DNA of 64,000 bases from the NCBI GenBank assembly GCA_029244985.1, contig JAQWQD010000037.1, forward strand, positions 90,230 to 154,229, given 5' to 3'. This document shows positions 47,912 to 57,918 of the stretch, in pieces. The position numbers and the translations under genes are program-made. Numbering within the stretch: the first letter of the stretch is position 1; each line of letters begins with the position of its first letter. The notes below the pieces were generated by a model, which saw nothing but the letters and a program-made list of their open reading frames with translations, searched no databases and was not told where the DNA came from. Source of the stretch: Gammaproteobacteria bacterium. Its GTDB lineage: Bacteria; Pseudomonadota; Gammaproteobacteria; Pseudomonadales; Pseudohongiellaceae.

Positions 47912-47946
47912 GATAGTTGTAAAGTGGTTAGAAAATAGTCGCGTTT

Positions 47947-49767
47947 TTACTGGCCACGTAAAAAAAGTTTATCTAGTTCATCCAGACTCTGATAAATCCA
48001 CGTCGGGCGACCATGATTACATTGACCGCTGCGCTCTGTGACTTCCATGTCTCTCAGTAACGCATTCATTTCAGGAATGGTTAGATGGCGATTTGCACGA
48101 ACTGAACCGTGGCATGCCATAGTCGAAAGAAGGTCATCTTGATGGGATTGAATTCGATCACTACTGCCGAATTCCAAAACATCTGATAAAACATCCCGTA
48201 CCATCTGCTCAACATTAGAGTCTTTTAAAATCGACGGAATTTGACGAATGACTATTGCCTGATCGGAGGCTCGCTCAATCTCAATACCAAGATTCAAAAG
48301 AACTAGTTGTTGAGTTTCAGCACAGTTCGCTTCAGCTTGACTCACAGCGATAGACAGGGGAACCAACAATGGTTGCATCTTTAATTCTTCATTTTGGCAA
48401 GCAAACTTCATTCGCTCATAGGTAATTCTTTCATGGGCTGCATGCATATCGACAAGGATTATGCCTTCCTTATTCTGAGCTAGAATATACACGCCATGCA
48501 ATTGTGCTATGGCATAACCAAGCGGCGGTATTTCTGCATCGTCCGCCCCTAATTTTTCCATAGCTGCAAGGTGATCTTTTACATCAGTTTGCCATGTAGA
48601 CGAGTTGTAACTGTTTGTCTGATAACTTAATTCATTCGATTCTTTAAGTGCCAGTGGACTCTGGTAAGCAAATGCCTTAACGCCTTCCTGCGGACTATTT
48701 GGGAAATTTTGTAAGCCAAGTGATGGCGTTGAACTATTACCTGTCATTTGGTCAGATGGTGTCACTTTTGCCAGTGCCTTGTGCAAAGAACTAAAAAGAA
48801 AGTCGTGAACCAGCCTGCTGTCTCTAAAACGAACTTCATGCTTTGTAGGATGCACATTTACGTCAACTAGGGATGGATCCAATTCGAGGTAAAGCACGTA
48901 TGCGGGGTGGCGACCGTGAAACAAAACATCCCGATAAGCTTGCTTGACTGCATGAGCAACCAATTTATCGCGAATGATGCGTCCATTAACATAAAAGTAC
49001 TGCAGATCGGCCTGGCTGCGGGAAAACGTTGGCAAGCTTACCCAACCCCAAAGTCTCAGACCGGCTCGTTCTAGATCAATATGAACAGAATTTTCTAGAA
49101 AGGCTGGACCACAAACCAAACCTACTCGGCGCTGTTGTTCTTGTTCAGATATCGCTGGCAGTAATTTGTGAATACTGCGCTGATTATGTCGCAAGGAAAA
49201 TTGCACATCGAAGCGGCTAAGGGCAATCCGTTTAACTATTTCGTCGATTCGAGCAAATTCAGTCTTTTCAGTTTTTAAAAACTTTTTCCGTGCCGGAATA
49301 TTAAAAAATAAATCTCGCACTTCTACAGTAGTTCCGCGGGTATGAGCAACTGGCTCAAGCCGCGCGTCCATATCCTGGCCTGCGGTTTCGACTTTCCAAC
49401 CATTATCATCCCTGTCACCAATAGCTTTCGACATCATTTTTAAACGGGCGACCGAACTAATGCTAGCTAATGCTTCCCCGCGAAAGCCCATGCTGACTAT
49501 TGTTTCTAGATCTTCAAGATTTGAGATTTTACTTGTAGCATGGCGACTAAGGGCTAGTACCAAATCGTCTTTGAGAATGCCGCTGCCATTGTCTTTTACT
49601 CTAAGTAATTTGACGCCCCCTTGCTCAAGGTCGATATCAACTTTGCCCGCACCGGCGTCGAGACTATTTTCTAGCAACTCTTTTGCTACAGAAGCTGGTC
49701 GTTCGACAACTTCTCCAGCAGCAATTTGATTTGCCAGTCTCTGACTGAGTAAATTGATTCGATTCAT
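47947..49767 (-). CDS. mutL: DNA mismatch repair protein MutL
   Basis: A 606-residue GHKL ATPase. The N-terminal motifs are [18 protein letters not shown] and [12 protein letters not shown]. In the C-terminal domain [12 protein letters not shown] fits the metal-binding endonuclease pattern DxHAxxExxxxE, and ACHGS and CNHGRPT follow, as in Pseudomonas MutL; the E. coli protein lacks this. It is therefore likely to nick DNA itself. The order amiB-mutL-miaA-hfq is standard. Confidence 0.96.
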   Translation of the reverse strand: MNRINLLSQRLANQIAAGEVVERPASVAKELLENSLDAGAGKVDIDLEQGGVKLLRVKDNGSGILKDDLVLALSRHATSKISNLEDLETIVSMGFRGEALASISSVARLKMMSKAIGDRDDNGWKVETAGQDMDARLEPVAHTRGTTVEVRDLFFNIPARKKFLKTEKTEFARIDEIVKRIALSRFDVQFSLRHNQRSIHKLLPAISEQEQQRRVGLVCGPAFLENSVHIDLERAGLRLWGWVSLPTFSRSQADLQYFYVNGRIIRDKLVAHAVKQAYRDVLFHGRHPAYVLYLELDPSLVDVNVHPTKHEVRFRDSRLVHDFLFSSLHKALAKVTPSDQMTGNSSTPSLGLQNFPNSPQEGVKAFAYQSPLALKESNELSYQTNSYNSSTWQTDVKDHLAAMEKLGADDAEIPPLGYAIAQLHGVYILAQNKEGIILVDMHAAHERITYERMKFACQNEELKMQPLLVPLSIAVSQAEANCAETQQLVLLNLGIEIERASDQAIVIRQIPSILKDSNVEQMVRDVLSDVLEFGSSDRIQSHQDDLLSTMACHGSVRANRHLTIPEMNALLRDMEVTERSGQCNHGRPTWIYQSLDELDKLFLRGQ

Positions 49768-49882
49768 GTACTAATATGGGTGCGACGTATCAAATTCTCA
49801 GTATTGTAGCACTAACATTCTCCCATTCTACGATGAACAGATATTAGAAAGGGTAGGTTGCCAGAAAATCCTAATTTCAAAT

Positions 49883-51400
49883 CTAAATAGTCGGAATTTT
49901 TAGTACTTGTCCAACGAGTATCCTGTCGTTGGACAAGTTATTTGCAGCGCGCAATCCCACAAGACTAATTGAATAACGATCTGCGATTCCAGAGAGTGTT
50001 TCGCCACTACGGATTGTGTGTTCTGAAATTCTAATTGAACTAGCACCAGGAAGATTTAGAACCTGACCAATCCGAATCGTGTTCGACGAAAGATTATTCA
50101 ATGATTTAAGTGCGATAGTTGTTAAATCAAAGCGTTGGGCAATAACCGATAAACTGTCTCCAGACCTAACGGTATATGTACCTGGCGTAATGCCATTTTC
50201 TTTTTGCCATGCTACTAAAGTATCTTCCGGTGGTGCATCGTAAAAATAGTTCATGATCCCTTGAGCGATAGCTTGAGCCATATTGCGTTGATAGCTCGAA
50301 GAATTAAGACGTTTGGCCTCATCTGGGTTAGTGAGATATCCCGTCTCTATCAGCATAGAAGGAATGTCTGGTGAATTAAGTACCTGCAAGGACGCTTGCT
50401 GAACCTTATCACGACGCAGTCGCGAAACCCCATCGAGTGATGCCAAAACACTGGTGCCTGCGATTAGGCTTTGCTCCATACTCCATGCCATCTGCAATGA
50501 AACCAGGGTTAAAGCTACGTCATCATCTAAGTTACCGATAGCCAAATCACCGCCTACTCCACCCAGCAAATCAGAGCTATTTTCTTTCTCAGTAACGCGC
50601 CGTGCATTTTCTCTGTCGGCCCGATCACCAGAAAGAGCATAAATAGTTACGCCATTCGCACGACTGCTGCGAAACCAGTCTGCATGAATTGCGACAAATA
50701 AATCTGCTCGACCTTCTCGTGCAATTTGTGGACGGCGCTGTAATTCAACGTAATAATCACCCTCTCTGATCATCACCGGTGTATAGCCAGGAATAGAATC
50801 AAAGTAATCTCGCAAATAGCGAGATATTGCCAGGGTCACGTTCTTCTCTTTTATACGGCCATCATAACCTATACTACCAGGATCCTCTCCGCCATGGCCT
50901 GCTGATATGGCAACAACGATTTCTCGCTTGGCATCGGAGGAAATGGGACTGATTGGATTTACGACTGGATTCGAAGGGACAGAGCTCGTCGCGCTATCGT
51001 AAAGATCAACAACTAATCGATTTCCCAGTTCACTGCTTGGTTGCAAGGTAAAGCTGGATACCTCTATTTGTTTATTCAGATCCAGTACAATTCTTAAGTC
51101 ATTATCATTTCGAGAGCCACTCCGCATATTTTCGATTGGACTGGAGACAAATTCTAATTCCGAAAGGTCACCAAGTAGTATTGAGTTTTGAATATCGACC
51201 ACAACGCGATGGGGATTGTCTAAGGTGAATAAGTTATAGGAAACCTCTTCGCTTAAGTCGAAAACTAGGCGTGTATGGTCTGGGGCACGCCACATGCGAA
51301 CTTCATCAATACTGGCTGCAAAGCTCAAAATTGGCGCGAGCGAAATACTCACAACCGAGATGACTATCCTTAAGTATCTGGAATTACGACGAAAAATCAT
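49883..51400 (-). CDS. amiB: N-acetylmuramoyl-L-alanine amidase AmiB with two LysM domains
   Basis: A 505-residue periplasmic amidase that splits septal peptidoglycan. In order are a signal peptide (about 1-28), an AMIN domain (to about 130), the Amidase_3 zinc domain (about 158-385, with SAGHGGEDPG and ligands His and Glu), and two LysM repeats (about 412-455 and 461-503), each containing a SGDSLS/SGETLS motif. The locus between tsaE and mutL supports AmiB. Activation by EnvC-like partners is known for the family. Confidence 0.93.
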   Translation of the reverse strand: MIFRRNSRYLRIVISVVSISLAPILSFAASIDEVRMWRAPDHTRLVFDLSEEVSYNLFTLDNPHRVVVDIQNSILLGDLSELEFVSSPIENMRSGSRNDNDLRIVLDLNKQIEVSSFTLQPSSELGNRLVVDLYDSATSSVPSNPVVNPISPISSDAKREIVVAISAGHGGEDPGSIGYDGRIKEKNVTLAISRYLRDYFDSIPGYTPVMIREGDYYVELQRRPQIAREGRADLFVAIHADWFRSSRANGVTIYALSGDRADRENARRVTEKENSSDLLGGVGGDLAIGNLDDDVALTLVSLQMAWSMEQSLIAGTSVLASLDGVSRLRRDKVQQASLQVLNSPDIPSMLIETGYLTNPDEAKRLNSSSYQRNMAQAIAQGIMNYFYDAPPEDTLVAWQKENGITPGTYTVRSGDSLSVIAQRFDLTTIALKSLNNLSSNTIRIGQVLNLPGASSIRISEHTIRSGETLSGIADRYSISLVGLRAANNLSNDRILVGQVLKIPTI

Positions 51401-51444
51401 TCATTCACTGCTGACGAACTTCAACATGTCTATAGGTTTCGGCC

Positions 51445-51963
51445 TTATTTCCACAATCTTTTGGCTATCTTAAGTCCTTTTTCTGAATGAATTTGACAAT
51501 TTAACTGGCGTCCCGTTCCTTGAGTTTCAAGATCAATTGTTAAGTCAGCCGCTGGAATTACCCTCGCTCCGCGATTAGGCCATTCGATAATGCACAGATT
51601 TGAAGGAGAAAAATATTCTTCAGCACCTAGATATTCTATTTCTTCAGGATCAGCTAATCTGTAAAGATCAAAATGGTAAATATGACACTTAGTAAACTCG
51701 TAAGGCTCTATAATGGTATATGTCGGACTTTTTACTGCTCCCTCATAGCCATATCCCCGCATAATTCCACGGGTCAATGTTGTCTTACCTGCACCGAGAT
51801 CTCCATTCAAATACAAAACTCCGCCGAGTGTTTCAGTACCGATTGCTTTTCCAATAAACTTACTCTGCAAGGAAGCATCAACAAAGGTCGCTCGAGCCAG
51901 TTCCTGCCCAAAAGTAATCGTCGCTGCTTCGTCTTCGAGAAACTGTTGGTAGTCTGATATCAC
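51445..51963 (-). CDS. tsaE: tRNA threonylcarbamoyladenosine biosynthesis ATPase TsaE
   Basis: A 172-residue ATPase needed for t6A37 formation on tRNA. Walker A is GDLGAGKTT, followed by the switch-like SPTYTIIEPY and HFDLYRL. The start is two bases after the nnr stop, so they are probably translated together. The conserved Trp of IIEWPNRG is present. Confidence 0.95.
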   Translation of the reverse strand: MISDYQQFLEDEAATITFGQELARATFVDASLQSKFIGKAIGTETLGGVLYLNGDLGAGKTTLTRGIMRGYGYEGAVKSPTYTIIEPYEFTKCHIYHFDLYRLADPEEIEYLGAEEYFSPSNLCIIEWPNRGARVIPAADLTIDLETQGTGRQLNCQIHSEKGLKIAKRLWK

Positions 51964-51965
51964 AG

Positions 51966-53528
51966 TTAAGAAAGTGGTTGATTGACTAGTTGTCGAATAA
52001 AAGGGAATAGATCGCTCGCTGTCATACCTTTTTCTCCACCGAATTCCATCGCCAAATCTGCTGCCTCACCATGAATAGAAACTCCGCAGCTAAGAGCGGT
52101 AGAAAGATCCAAGCCCTGCCCGACTAGGCTTGCAACAATTCCCGTTAATACATCGCCCATTCCAGCGGTTGCCATTCCTGCATTACCTTCTGTACTCAGA
52201 AATTTTCTGCTTGAATCCTCACCATCGCATATAAGGCTGCCACTTCCCTTTAGCAGACAAACACCACCCAATAAGTTCGCCAATCTACTCACCGCAGAAA
52301 AGCGATCACTTTGTATTTCTTCTGTAGAACAATTAAGCAGGGTTGCTGCCTCACCAGGATGGGGGGTTAATATCCAATTGGACCTTTTTAGCGAAGCTCC
52401 AGTCGCTATTCGTTCTGCTAATAAATTTAAGCCATCGGCGTCTACAACGAGCGGTGTACCGCGCGCTTGTTGCGCACTCAAAGCATGTTGGAATAAATGC
52501 CGAGACCATTTATTTGTGCCCAGCCCTGGTCCTATTGCTATGGTAGTGGCTTTCTCAAGAAGCACTCCTGGGTCGCTGTTTTCATCCTCAGTACCCCATA
52601 CCATTAGTTCCGGCTGTCGTGCTAAAAAGGCAGGCCTGTGACTCGAGCGAGTAATTACACTGACTAATCCCGCGCCTGCACGTTGAGCTGCTTCTGCAGC
52701 CAATAGAGCTGCACCTCCTAGTCCAACTTCTCCTCCAATTATTACCACATGCCCGTGATTGCCTTTATGCGAAGATAAACGTCTAGGGAAAAGGTCCCGG
52801 CTGACATCATTTATATCAATTCTATGAGTAAAAGGTATTGGAGCTGAATCACTTGTATAAATTTCTTCAGAGACCTCTAAGCTAGCAAAGGTTATTTCTC
52901 CAGCGAAATCCCTCCCTTCTGCCGTCAACAATCCCTGCTTCATGCCGAGGAAAGTCACTGTTAAATCTGCCTCCACAGCTCTTCCAAAACATTTTCCGGT
53001 ATCGGCGCTTAAGCCGGAAGGTATATCGACGGCAACGACAGGGCAGCACATAGCATTAATACGTTCTATCGCTAATTGGTAATCGCCCGTTACATCACGG
53101 TCGATTCCTGTACCTAATAACGCGTCAACTACAACGGTGTGAGCATGTCCCGCCTCATCTATCTCACTACTTTCAGAAAAGCTGTGAAAAGATGTTTGTT
53201 TATCGGAAGCTAATTCAAAAGCAAGTCTGGCATCACCTTTAAGTTGATCACTGTCCTGAAGTTGAATGACCTCTACACCGATACCAGCCCCTTTTGCTAG
53301 CGCAGCAAGCGCGTAGCCATCACCACCATTATTGCCGGCACCAACGAATACAATAAGATGGCGAGTCTGTGGCCATCTGTCCCGAATTGCACTAAAAACA
53401 ACCGCTGCCGCAGTTTGCATAAGTTTAAATCCTGATATGCCTTTGTCTGCAATGGCGATTCGCTCAAGCTCTCGAACTTGGGCTGCTCGGTATAAATTTT
53501 TCGGCAACTTAATAGTAAAGTTACTCAT
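51966..53528 (-). CDS. nnr: Bifunctional NAD(P)H-hydrate repair enzyme Nnr
   Basis: A 520-residue fusion. The N-terminal half is the NAD(P)HX epimerase (GAGNNGGDGYALA, ALLGTGIDRD). The C-terminal half is the ADP-dependent NAD(P)HX dehydratase with GGEVGLGGAALL, LTPHPGEAA and the catalytic-type GNAGMATAGMGD. It repairs damaged hydrated cofactors. It heads the block that continues through tsaE and amiB. Confidence 0.95.
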   Translation of the reverse strand: MSNFTIKLPKNLYRAAQVRELERIAIADKGISGFKLMQTAAAVVFSAIRDRWPQTRHLIVFVGAGNNGGDGYALAALAKGAGIGVEVIQLQDSDQLKGDARLAFELASDKQTSFHSFSESSEIDEAGHAHTVVVDALLGTGIDRDVTGDYQLAIERINAMCCPVVAVDIPSGLSADTGKCFGRAVEADLTVTFLGMKQGLLTAEGRDFAGEITFASLEVSEEIYTSDSAPIPFTHRIDINDVSRDLFPRRLSSHKGNHGHVVIIGGEVGLGGAALLAAEAAQRAGAGLVSVITRSSHRPAFLARQPELMVWGTEDENSDPGVLLEKATTIAIGPGLGTNKWSRHLFQHALSAQQARGTPLVVDADGLNLLAERIATGASLKRSNWILTPHPGEAATLLNCSTEEIQSDRFSAVSRLANLLGGVCLLKGSGSLICDGEDSSRKFLSTEGNAGMATAGMGDVLTGIVASLVGQGLDLSTALSCGVSIHGEAADLAMEFGGEKGMTASDLFPFIRQLVNQPLS

Positions 53529-53544
53529 AGGAGCGGCCTTAACC

Positions 53545-53982
53545 CTAGTTGAATTTCTTAATGAGGCGGCGGATTAATCTGAGAGCTGTTTCTAGTTCTT
53601 CTGCAGGGATGCCCTGAGTGGCATCAATCGCCCAAGGATCCTGGACTTCTCGCAAAGTGTTGTATATTTCCTTACCCTGATTACTCAACAAAACGAGAAC
53701 TGAACGCTTATGTTTTGGGTTCTCGTGGTACTCCAGCAAGCCATCTTCAACCATGACATCAGTAATTCGTTGAACAGCTTGTCGAGACTGTCCTAATACT
53801 CGGGCGATTCCCGGCACCGTCAATCCATTATTTGATAAAGCGATGGCGCCTATTACTTTCCAGCGCGCATGAGTTAAACCCAAGCGTTCCGTCATGTCAT
53901 CCCCTTGGGCAATGAGCAGACCATTGAGCCGAAAAACTGACAGCACCAAGTCGAGAAAAAGAACTCTTTTTGAAGGATGCAC
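53545..53982 (-). CDS. MarR-family transcriptional regulator
   Basis: A 145-residue winged-helix regulator. The recognition region is LTVPGIARVLGQSRQAVQRITDVMVEDGLLEY, and the wing contains NPKHKRSVLVLLS, both typical of MarR proteins. The start codon is GTG. A perfect 18-bp inverted repeat 18 bases upstream, overlapping the -10 region, suggests it represses itself. The inducer and other targets are not known. It stands upstream of nnr by 16 bases, so it may also affect that operon. Confidence 0.88.
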   Translation of the reverse strand: MHPSKRVLFLDLVLSVFRLNGLLIAQGDDMTERLGLTHARWKVIGAIALSNNGLTVPGIARVLGQSRQAVQRITDVMVEDGLLEYHENPKHKRSVLVLLSNQGKEIYNTLREVQDPWAIDATQGIPAEELETALRLIRRLIKKFN

Positions 53983-54358
53983 TCGGGTAAATCCTGAACT
54001 ACTGATTTATGTCAGTATGTTGTCACTGTAATGTAAGGCAGTCAATTAATCCGGTGCAGAAAATCTTCAAAAAAACCAATAATTTCTATTTGGAAACTAA
54101 CAATTCATCAAACAAAAAAGCTGGATAGTCTTAAATGAAAAGACAATACGAAAAATACTAATGGCAGCAAACTCCAGGCGAGGATAATCATAAAAAGAAC
54201 TGAAAAACCAACTTACTGATAAGTAATAGTCTTCATGCCGAAGGTTCTGGAGGGTTTCATGGCAAACGTTGTTAATCATCCTCCTGCCAGCGCTGTTGCT
54301 CCGGGTATTGTTACAGTAGAATAAAAGACATCAGCCACATTAGCGTTCGAAATAAATA
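53983..54358. other. Intergenic region holding the marR promoter
   Basis: These 376 bases lie between divergent genes. The part nearest marR carries the promoter and operator listed separately. The rest is AT-rich, with no gene or terminator recognised. Confidence 0.5.
54000..54045 (-). promoter_or_regulatory. marR promoter with overlapping operator
   Basis: On the minus strand TTGACT (54040-54045) and CAACAT (54017-54022) are 17 bases apart. A perfect inverted repeat TACTGA-N6-TCAGTA (54000-54017) starts at the edge of the -10 box and covers the likely start site, as expected for autorepression. Confidence 0.6.
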
Positions 54359-54910
54359 GTGAAGATAAAAGCAAGCCTTTTCTTTGTCTGCCTGTGTTTC
54401 GTTTCTACGATTACTCACGCTGATACAATTCGAGATGCGAACCGCCTACTGCGAGTGACCAACCTCGGTAATCGATTCGATATGATGGCGTTAGATCAGA
54501 CTCGCAAAATTATCAGGACCTATTCAAGTATCGTGAATATGTCTGTTGCTCTCGATTTGCCTCAAACAATTAAAAACTTAATTGCTGCCTGCTACGAAGA
54601 AGTCTATGCCTGGGATCAATTCGAACCAGGAATCGTGCAAATATTAGCTGAAAACTTATCACAAAAAGAGCTTCGCCTTCTAATCGATTTTTATAGCAAT
54701 CGCGGCTTACCCCCTATGGAAATTAATACGTTTAAAAATACAGTCTCAAAAGCAAATGAAATTCAGCGAATAAGCCTTGAATATATTTTTGAGCACAGCG
54801 ACTCCTGCGTAGAAAGAGACGCAGGATTGATCGGGGAGTTTCTCGCGCAGCAGGCTTTAATTGAAAGTAAAAATACCCAGCGTCCCAACCCTTTCCATTT
54901 TGATGAATAA
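54359..54910 (+). CDS. Exported hypothetical protein, DUF2059-like
   Basis: A 183-residue all-helical protein with a signal peptide (about 1-21, ending THAD). The segment LSQKELRLLIDFYSNRGLPPME resembles the DUF2059 family, whose members are small periplasmic proteins of unknown function. The start is GTG. It is isolated on the plus strand, with no nearby partner. Confidence 0.65.
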   Translation: MKIKASLFFVCLCFVSTITHADTIRDANRLLRVTNLGNRFDMMALDQTRKIIRTYSSIVNMSVALDLPQTIKNLIAACYEEVYAWDQFEPGIVQILAENLSQKELRLLIDFYSNRGLPPMEINTFKNTVSKANEIQRISLEYIFEHSDSCVERDAGLIGEFLAQQALIESKNTQRPNPFHFDE

Positions 54911-55017
54911 ACTCCACGACCCCATGCGCATTAAAGACGGTAAGCCAGGGCTAGCAGCTATTGAAAATATATACGCGGCTTATGGATCATCCGGCCTTTG
55001 TTAATCGAGCGTTGCTT

Positions 55018-55797
55018 CTAATCAGGCTCTACCACTTCAATCCGGACACCATCCGGACCTTCGACGAAAGATATGCGGATGCCCCGAAACGGCCTGGGCT
55101 CCATGGTAAATTCAACACCGTTTGAGGCGAACACTTCGCCCAATTCATCCAAATTTTCAGCGGCCCAACCTAGATGATCCATCGACGTTCCCTGAGTAGG
55201 AACAATTACCCCATTAGCTCGTGCAACCATCAGCCAGACATCACTATAGTTTATCGCCGGGAGCACGCCTTTCCACTGCACGATGTCGCCACCGAAGTTG
55301 CTTTGATACCAGCTTAGAGTCCCTTCAGGATCCGGGGAAGAAAGATGAATATGATGCAAACCTCGGGTTTCCGAGTCGTCTATCAACTCAATCTTAGTAC
55401 CCCAAGGATCTTCCACGAATGAGAGTTGCATGCCAGAAAATTCGACGAAATCACCCAATTGAGCCCCGCCATCTGCAACTACTGCGGCCGTGATCTCTTC
55501 AACATTTGTCACGGAAAAACCGATGTGATCCACGCCGGTTCCTACAGAGCCTCCCGTTGGCTCCCTTTCAAAAAAAATCACGGAAAGCTCATCATAATAA
55601 ACTCGATCAATAGGATACTGAACTGTATCTCCATCACCGCGGGTGAAGCGCCCTGCTTCACCGCCAAAATGTTTTACATACCAGTTAACCGCTTCCTGCG
55701 CATTCGCAGCAGTTAAGTGAACATGGTCATAGGGCACTGCAGCAGTTGCGTTGCCACCAAAGAGCAACCAAAAAATTAATAGAGCTAGTTTCTTCAT
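55018..55797 (-). CDS. Exported VOC-family protein with two glyoxalase-type domains
   Basis: A 259-residue protein with a signal peptide (about 1-19, ending TAA) and two beta-alpha-beta-beta-beta VOC domains. The first starts YDHVHLTAANAQEAVNWYVKHFGG, and the second starts LHHIHLSSPDPEGTLSWYQSNFGG. His and Glu residues in the expected metal positions are present (DHVHL, IELID in domain 1; HHIHL, IEVVE in domain 2). An exported location is unusual for this enzyme class. The reaction is unknown. Confidence 0.75.
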   Translation of the reverse strand: MKKLALLIFWLLFGGNATAAVPYDHVHLTAANAQEAVNWYVKHFGGEAGRFTRGDGDTVQYPIDRVYYDELSVIFFEREPTGGSVGTGVDHIGFSVTNVEEITAAVVADGGAQLGDFVEFSGMQLSFVEDPWGTKIELIDDSETRGLHHIHLSSPDPEGTLSWYQSNFGGDIVQWKGVLPAINYSDVWLMVARANGVIVPTQGTSMDHLGWAAENLDELGEVFASNGVEFTMEPRPFRGIRISFVEGPDGVRIEVVEPD

Positions 55798-55851
55798 CTC
55801 GTGCCTCGTTATTCTATATGTATATTCCTATTCTCTTACAGAGCTTCAAAC

Positions 55852-56643
55852 TCAATGTGTCATTGAATACATCAAGTAATTTATTCCAAGTCGATAAGCA
55901 GAGTTTGCATATCGGGTTGGGTAAGCTGAATGATACGTGTGCTCCCAACCGTCTCCCATATCAGAATTCCAATTGATCAAAACCATTACTCGCCCATCGT
56001 CGTCGAGTATAGCGTGATTACTTGCAAAATTTATTCCTTGCTCTCCATAATCGTCAGAGCGATAAAGAGCTGGAATCATTTGGGGACCGTCAATATCATA
56101 ATAAACATGAAAAATCTCATGATCAGGTTTCAGCTCTACAATCTCTCTATCAGGAAATACCTGACTAAATGCCGCATAGAAATTGTTCCACTGTTGTTGA
56201 CCCCAAAAGTCATCGATTAATAGAAATCCACCTCTTAGCAAATACTCCCTTAGATTATTTGTTTCCCCAGGACTGAGCACTAAACCACCGCCTTGACCGA
56301 CTTCGAGCATATAAAGGAAGGGATAATCAAATATTTTATCGTCATCGAAACGCAAAACAATGGGTTCGCTCATTACTCGAATATTGGTCAGCCGAGAAAC
56401 GCCCCGCAGAAAATTCATATCCGCATCAGGAAAATCTATTGACCAAGTTCCGTAGCCAAAGCCTCTGCCGTAGTAAGTGTCGAATTGAACCCTGACGAAA
56501 TTAAACTCGCCCGCTTCATCGTAACCTAGATCATAAATGTCATCAGCAGAACCACTGATCTGTGGATATACCTGAGCGTTAGCAATGCCAGTCACAAGCA
56601 ATATCAACGTAAAAGTAGAAATTGAAAATGTAGATTTATTCAT
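55852..56643 (-). CDS. Exported DUF4159-domain protein
   Basis: A 263-residue protein with a signal peptide (about 1-23) and a DUF4159 domain. Motifs include FNFVRVQFDTYYGRGFGYGTWSIDFPDADMNF, GGFLLIDDFWG and the closing YRLGINYLMYSMTH. This domain is usually found with gliding/aerotolerance-like gene sets (BatA-type proteins) but is solitary here. It lies 54 bases upstream of the VOC gene on the same strand. Confidence 0.75.
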   Translation of the reverse strand: MNKSTFSISTFTLILLVTGIANAQVYPQISGSADDIYDLGYDEAGEFNFVRVQFDTYYGRGFGYGTWSIDFPDADMNFLRGVSRLTNIRVMSEPIVLRFDDDKIFDYPFLYMLEVGQGGGLVLSPGETNNLREYLLRGGFLLIDDFWGQQQWNNFYAAFSQVFPDREIVELKPDHEIFHVYYDIDGPQMIPALYRSDDYGEQGINFASNHAILDDDGRVMVLINWNSDMGDGWEHTYHSAYPTRYANSAYRLGINYLMYSMTH

Positions 56644-56949
56644 ATGCCTTAATCTTCGTTACCTAACTAGATTGAATCTGGTTTATTTTTCTAACCAGTT
56701 TCCCCGGAATCTGTGTTTAATTCAAGCTTCCCTCTCTTTACAGAAAATTATTAAGTGGTCGCTGGAAGGAATGTTGATTTAAAGAAATAACGCACTAGCA
56801 TTTTTGCTGAACTGTTTTAAGCTGTATTAAGGAATGCAGCGGATCTCCTTGTTTCTCAAAAAGAAAATTCTGTTAGTCGTGGCGAGATATGAATATTTGT
56901 TTACCTGGGAATCCTCACTTCATTGATCTTCTATTAAGAAATATTTTCA
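56644..56949. other. Intergenic region without a supported gene
   Basis: These 306 bases lie between two minus-strand genes. They hold no convincing gene; short frames here lack ribosome-binding sites. I see no T-run hairpin after the ChaN-like gene. Confidence 0.45.
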
Positions 56950-57918
56950 CTATGACCGCAAGGACGCACAATAATCTTCTTCGGATATTACTGGAGTAAA
57001 CCATACATAATCATAAGCCACGACGTCGCTGTATCTTTGCAGATAACTCTCTGGATTTTCTTCATTAGGCTGAACTTCCATAAAGGCTATAGAAACAATA
57101 TCATCTCTTGATAAATTGTTATGCGTAGCAAGCAAATAGTTTGGAACACCTAAATCCTGTCTAGCATGATAATTCCCAGCAACTAAGACTGCTATTTCGC
57201 CATCATCAGGTGCAGCCATGCTTTGGGCCATAGAATAGTCTCTTGCCTGTTGAACTCGAACCATGGCTGGAAATTGAGATTCAGGTAAAAGCCCACAATG
57301 ACTTTCATCAATATCAGCGATTAACTGATCCATAGTTGCAGCATTAAGAATATCGAATTCAACCGCTAATGAGCTTTGACCATAGACTTCGTTCATCCTT
57401 TCACTACTGATGTTTCCTGCAGCAAGCGGAACTTCAGCGGCATAGGCTGCTTGAACAATTGGACCATAAAAATTCCAATTCCATCCTTTGTCATCCCAAT
57501 TCAAATAATTTTTTATGTCATCAAGTGATTCCAAATTAGCACTCTGAATCTTCTGCAGAGCTGATAAAGAGTTACTATCCATCATTTCTAGTGTCAATTG
57601 GCTCAACGCATCATTATTTATCAAGAATTCGATGAAATTTAATTGCAGAGCATGATGATCAGGGTTGTCATGTTTCTCACCCAAAATAAGATACTTGGCG
57701 CTTAAAGAAAGTTCCGAAAGCTGCGTGATTGAGACATAGGAGCCGGTCGCACTGTTCCATATTTTTCCAACTAGCGAATGGTCCGCATAGAGATTGGACT
57801 CCCACTCCAAAGAACTAATTAGCTGCGCCGAAGTACTTGTTGATATAATAAAAAATAATCCGCATAGAACAATCTTAATTTGTACCACCCATTTGCTCCC
57901 ATTGACCATAGATTTCAT
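56950..57918 (-). CDS. Exported ChaN-like (haem-binding uptake/Tiki superfamily) protein
   Basis: A protein of up to 322 residues with a signal segment (about 12-32, ending TSAQ) and the ChaN/PF04187 domain. The family signature is KYLILGEKHDNPDHHALQ, with the downstream VLVAGNYHARQDLGVPNYL and DSNSLSALQK. ChaN-type proteins bind haem or metals and may be lipid-anchored. The start at 57918 overlaps the cytochrome gene by 44 bases; GTG at 57888, with GGGAG upstream, is an alternative with 14 bases of overlap. It is probably cotranslated with that cytochrome gene. Confidence 0.78.
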   Translation of the reverse strand: MKSMVNGSKWVVQIKIVLCGLFFIISTSTSAQLISSLEWESNLYADHSLVGKIWNSATGSYVSITQLSELSLSAKYLILGEKHDNPDHHALQLNFIEFLINNDALSQLTLEMMDSNSLSALQKIQSANLESLDDIKNYLNWDDKGWNWNFYGPIVQAAYAAEVPLAAGNISSERMNEVYGQSSLAVEFDILNAATMDQLIADIDESHCGLLPESQFPAMVRVQQARDYSMAQSMAAPDDGEIAVLVAGNYHARQDLGVPNYLLATHNNLSRDDIVSIAFMEVQPNEENPESYLQRYSDVVAYDYVWFTPVISEEDYCASLRS

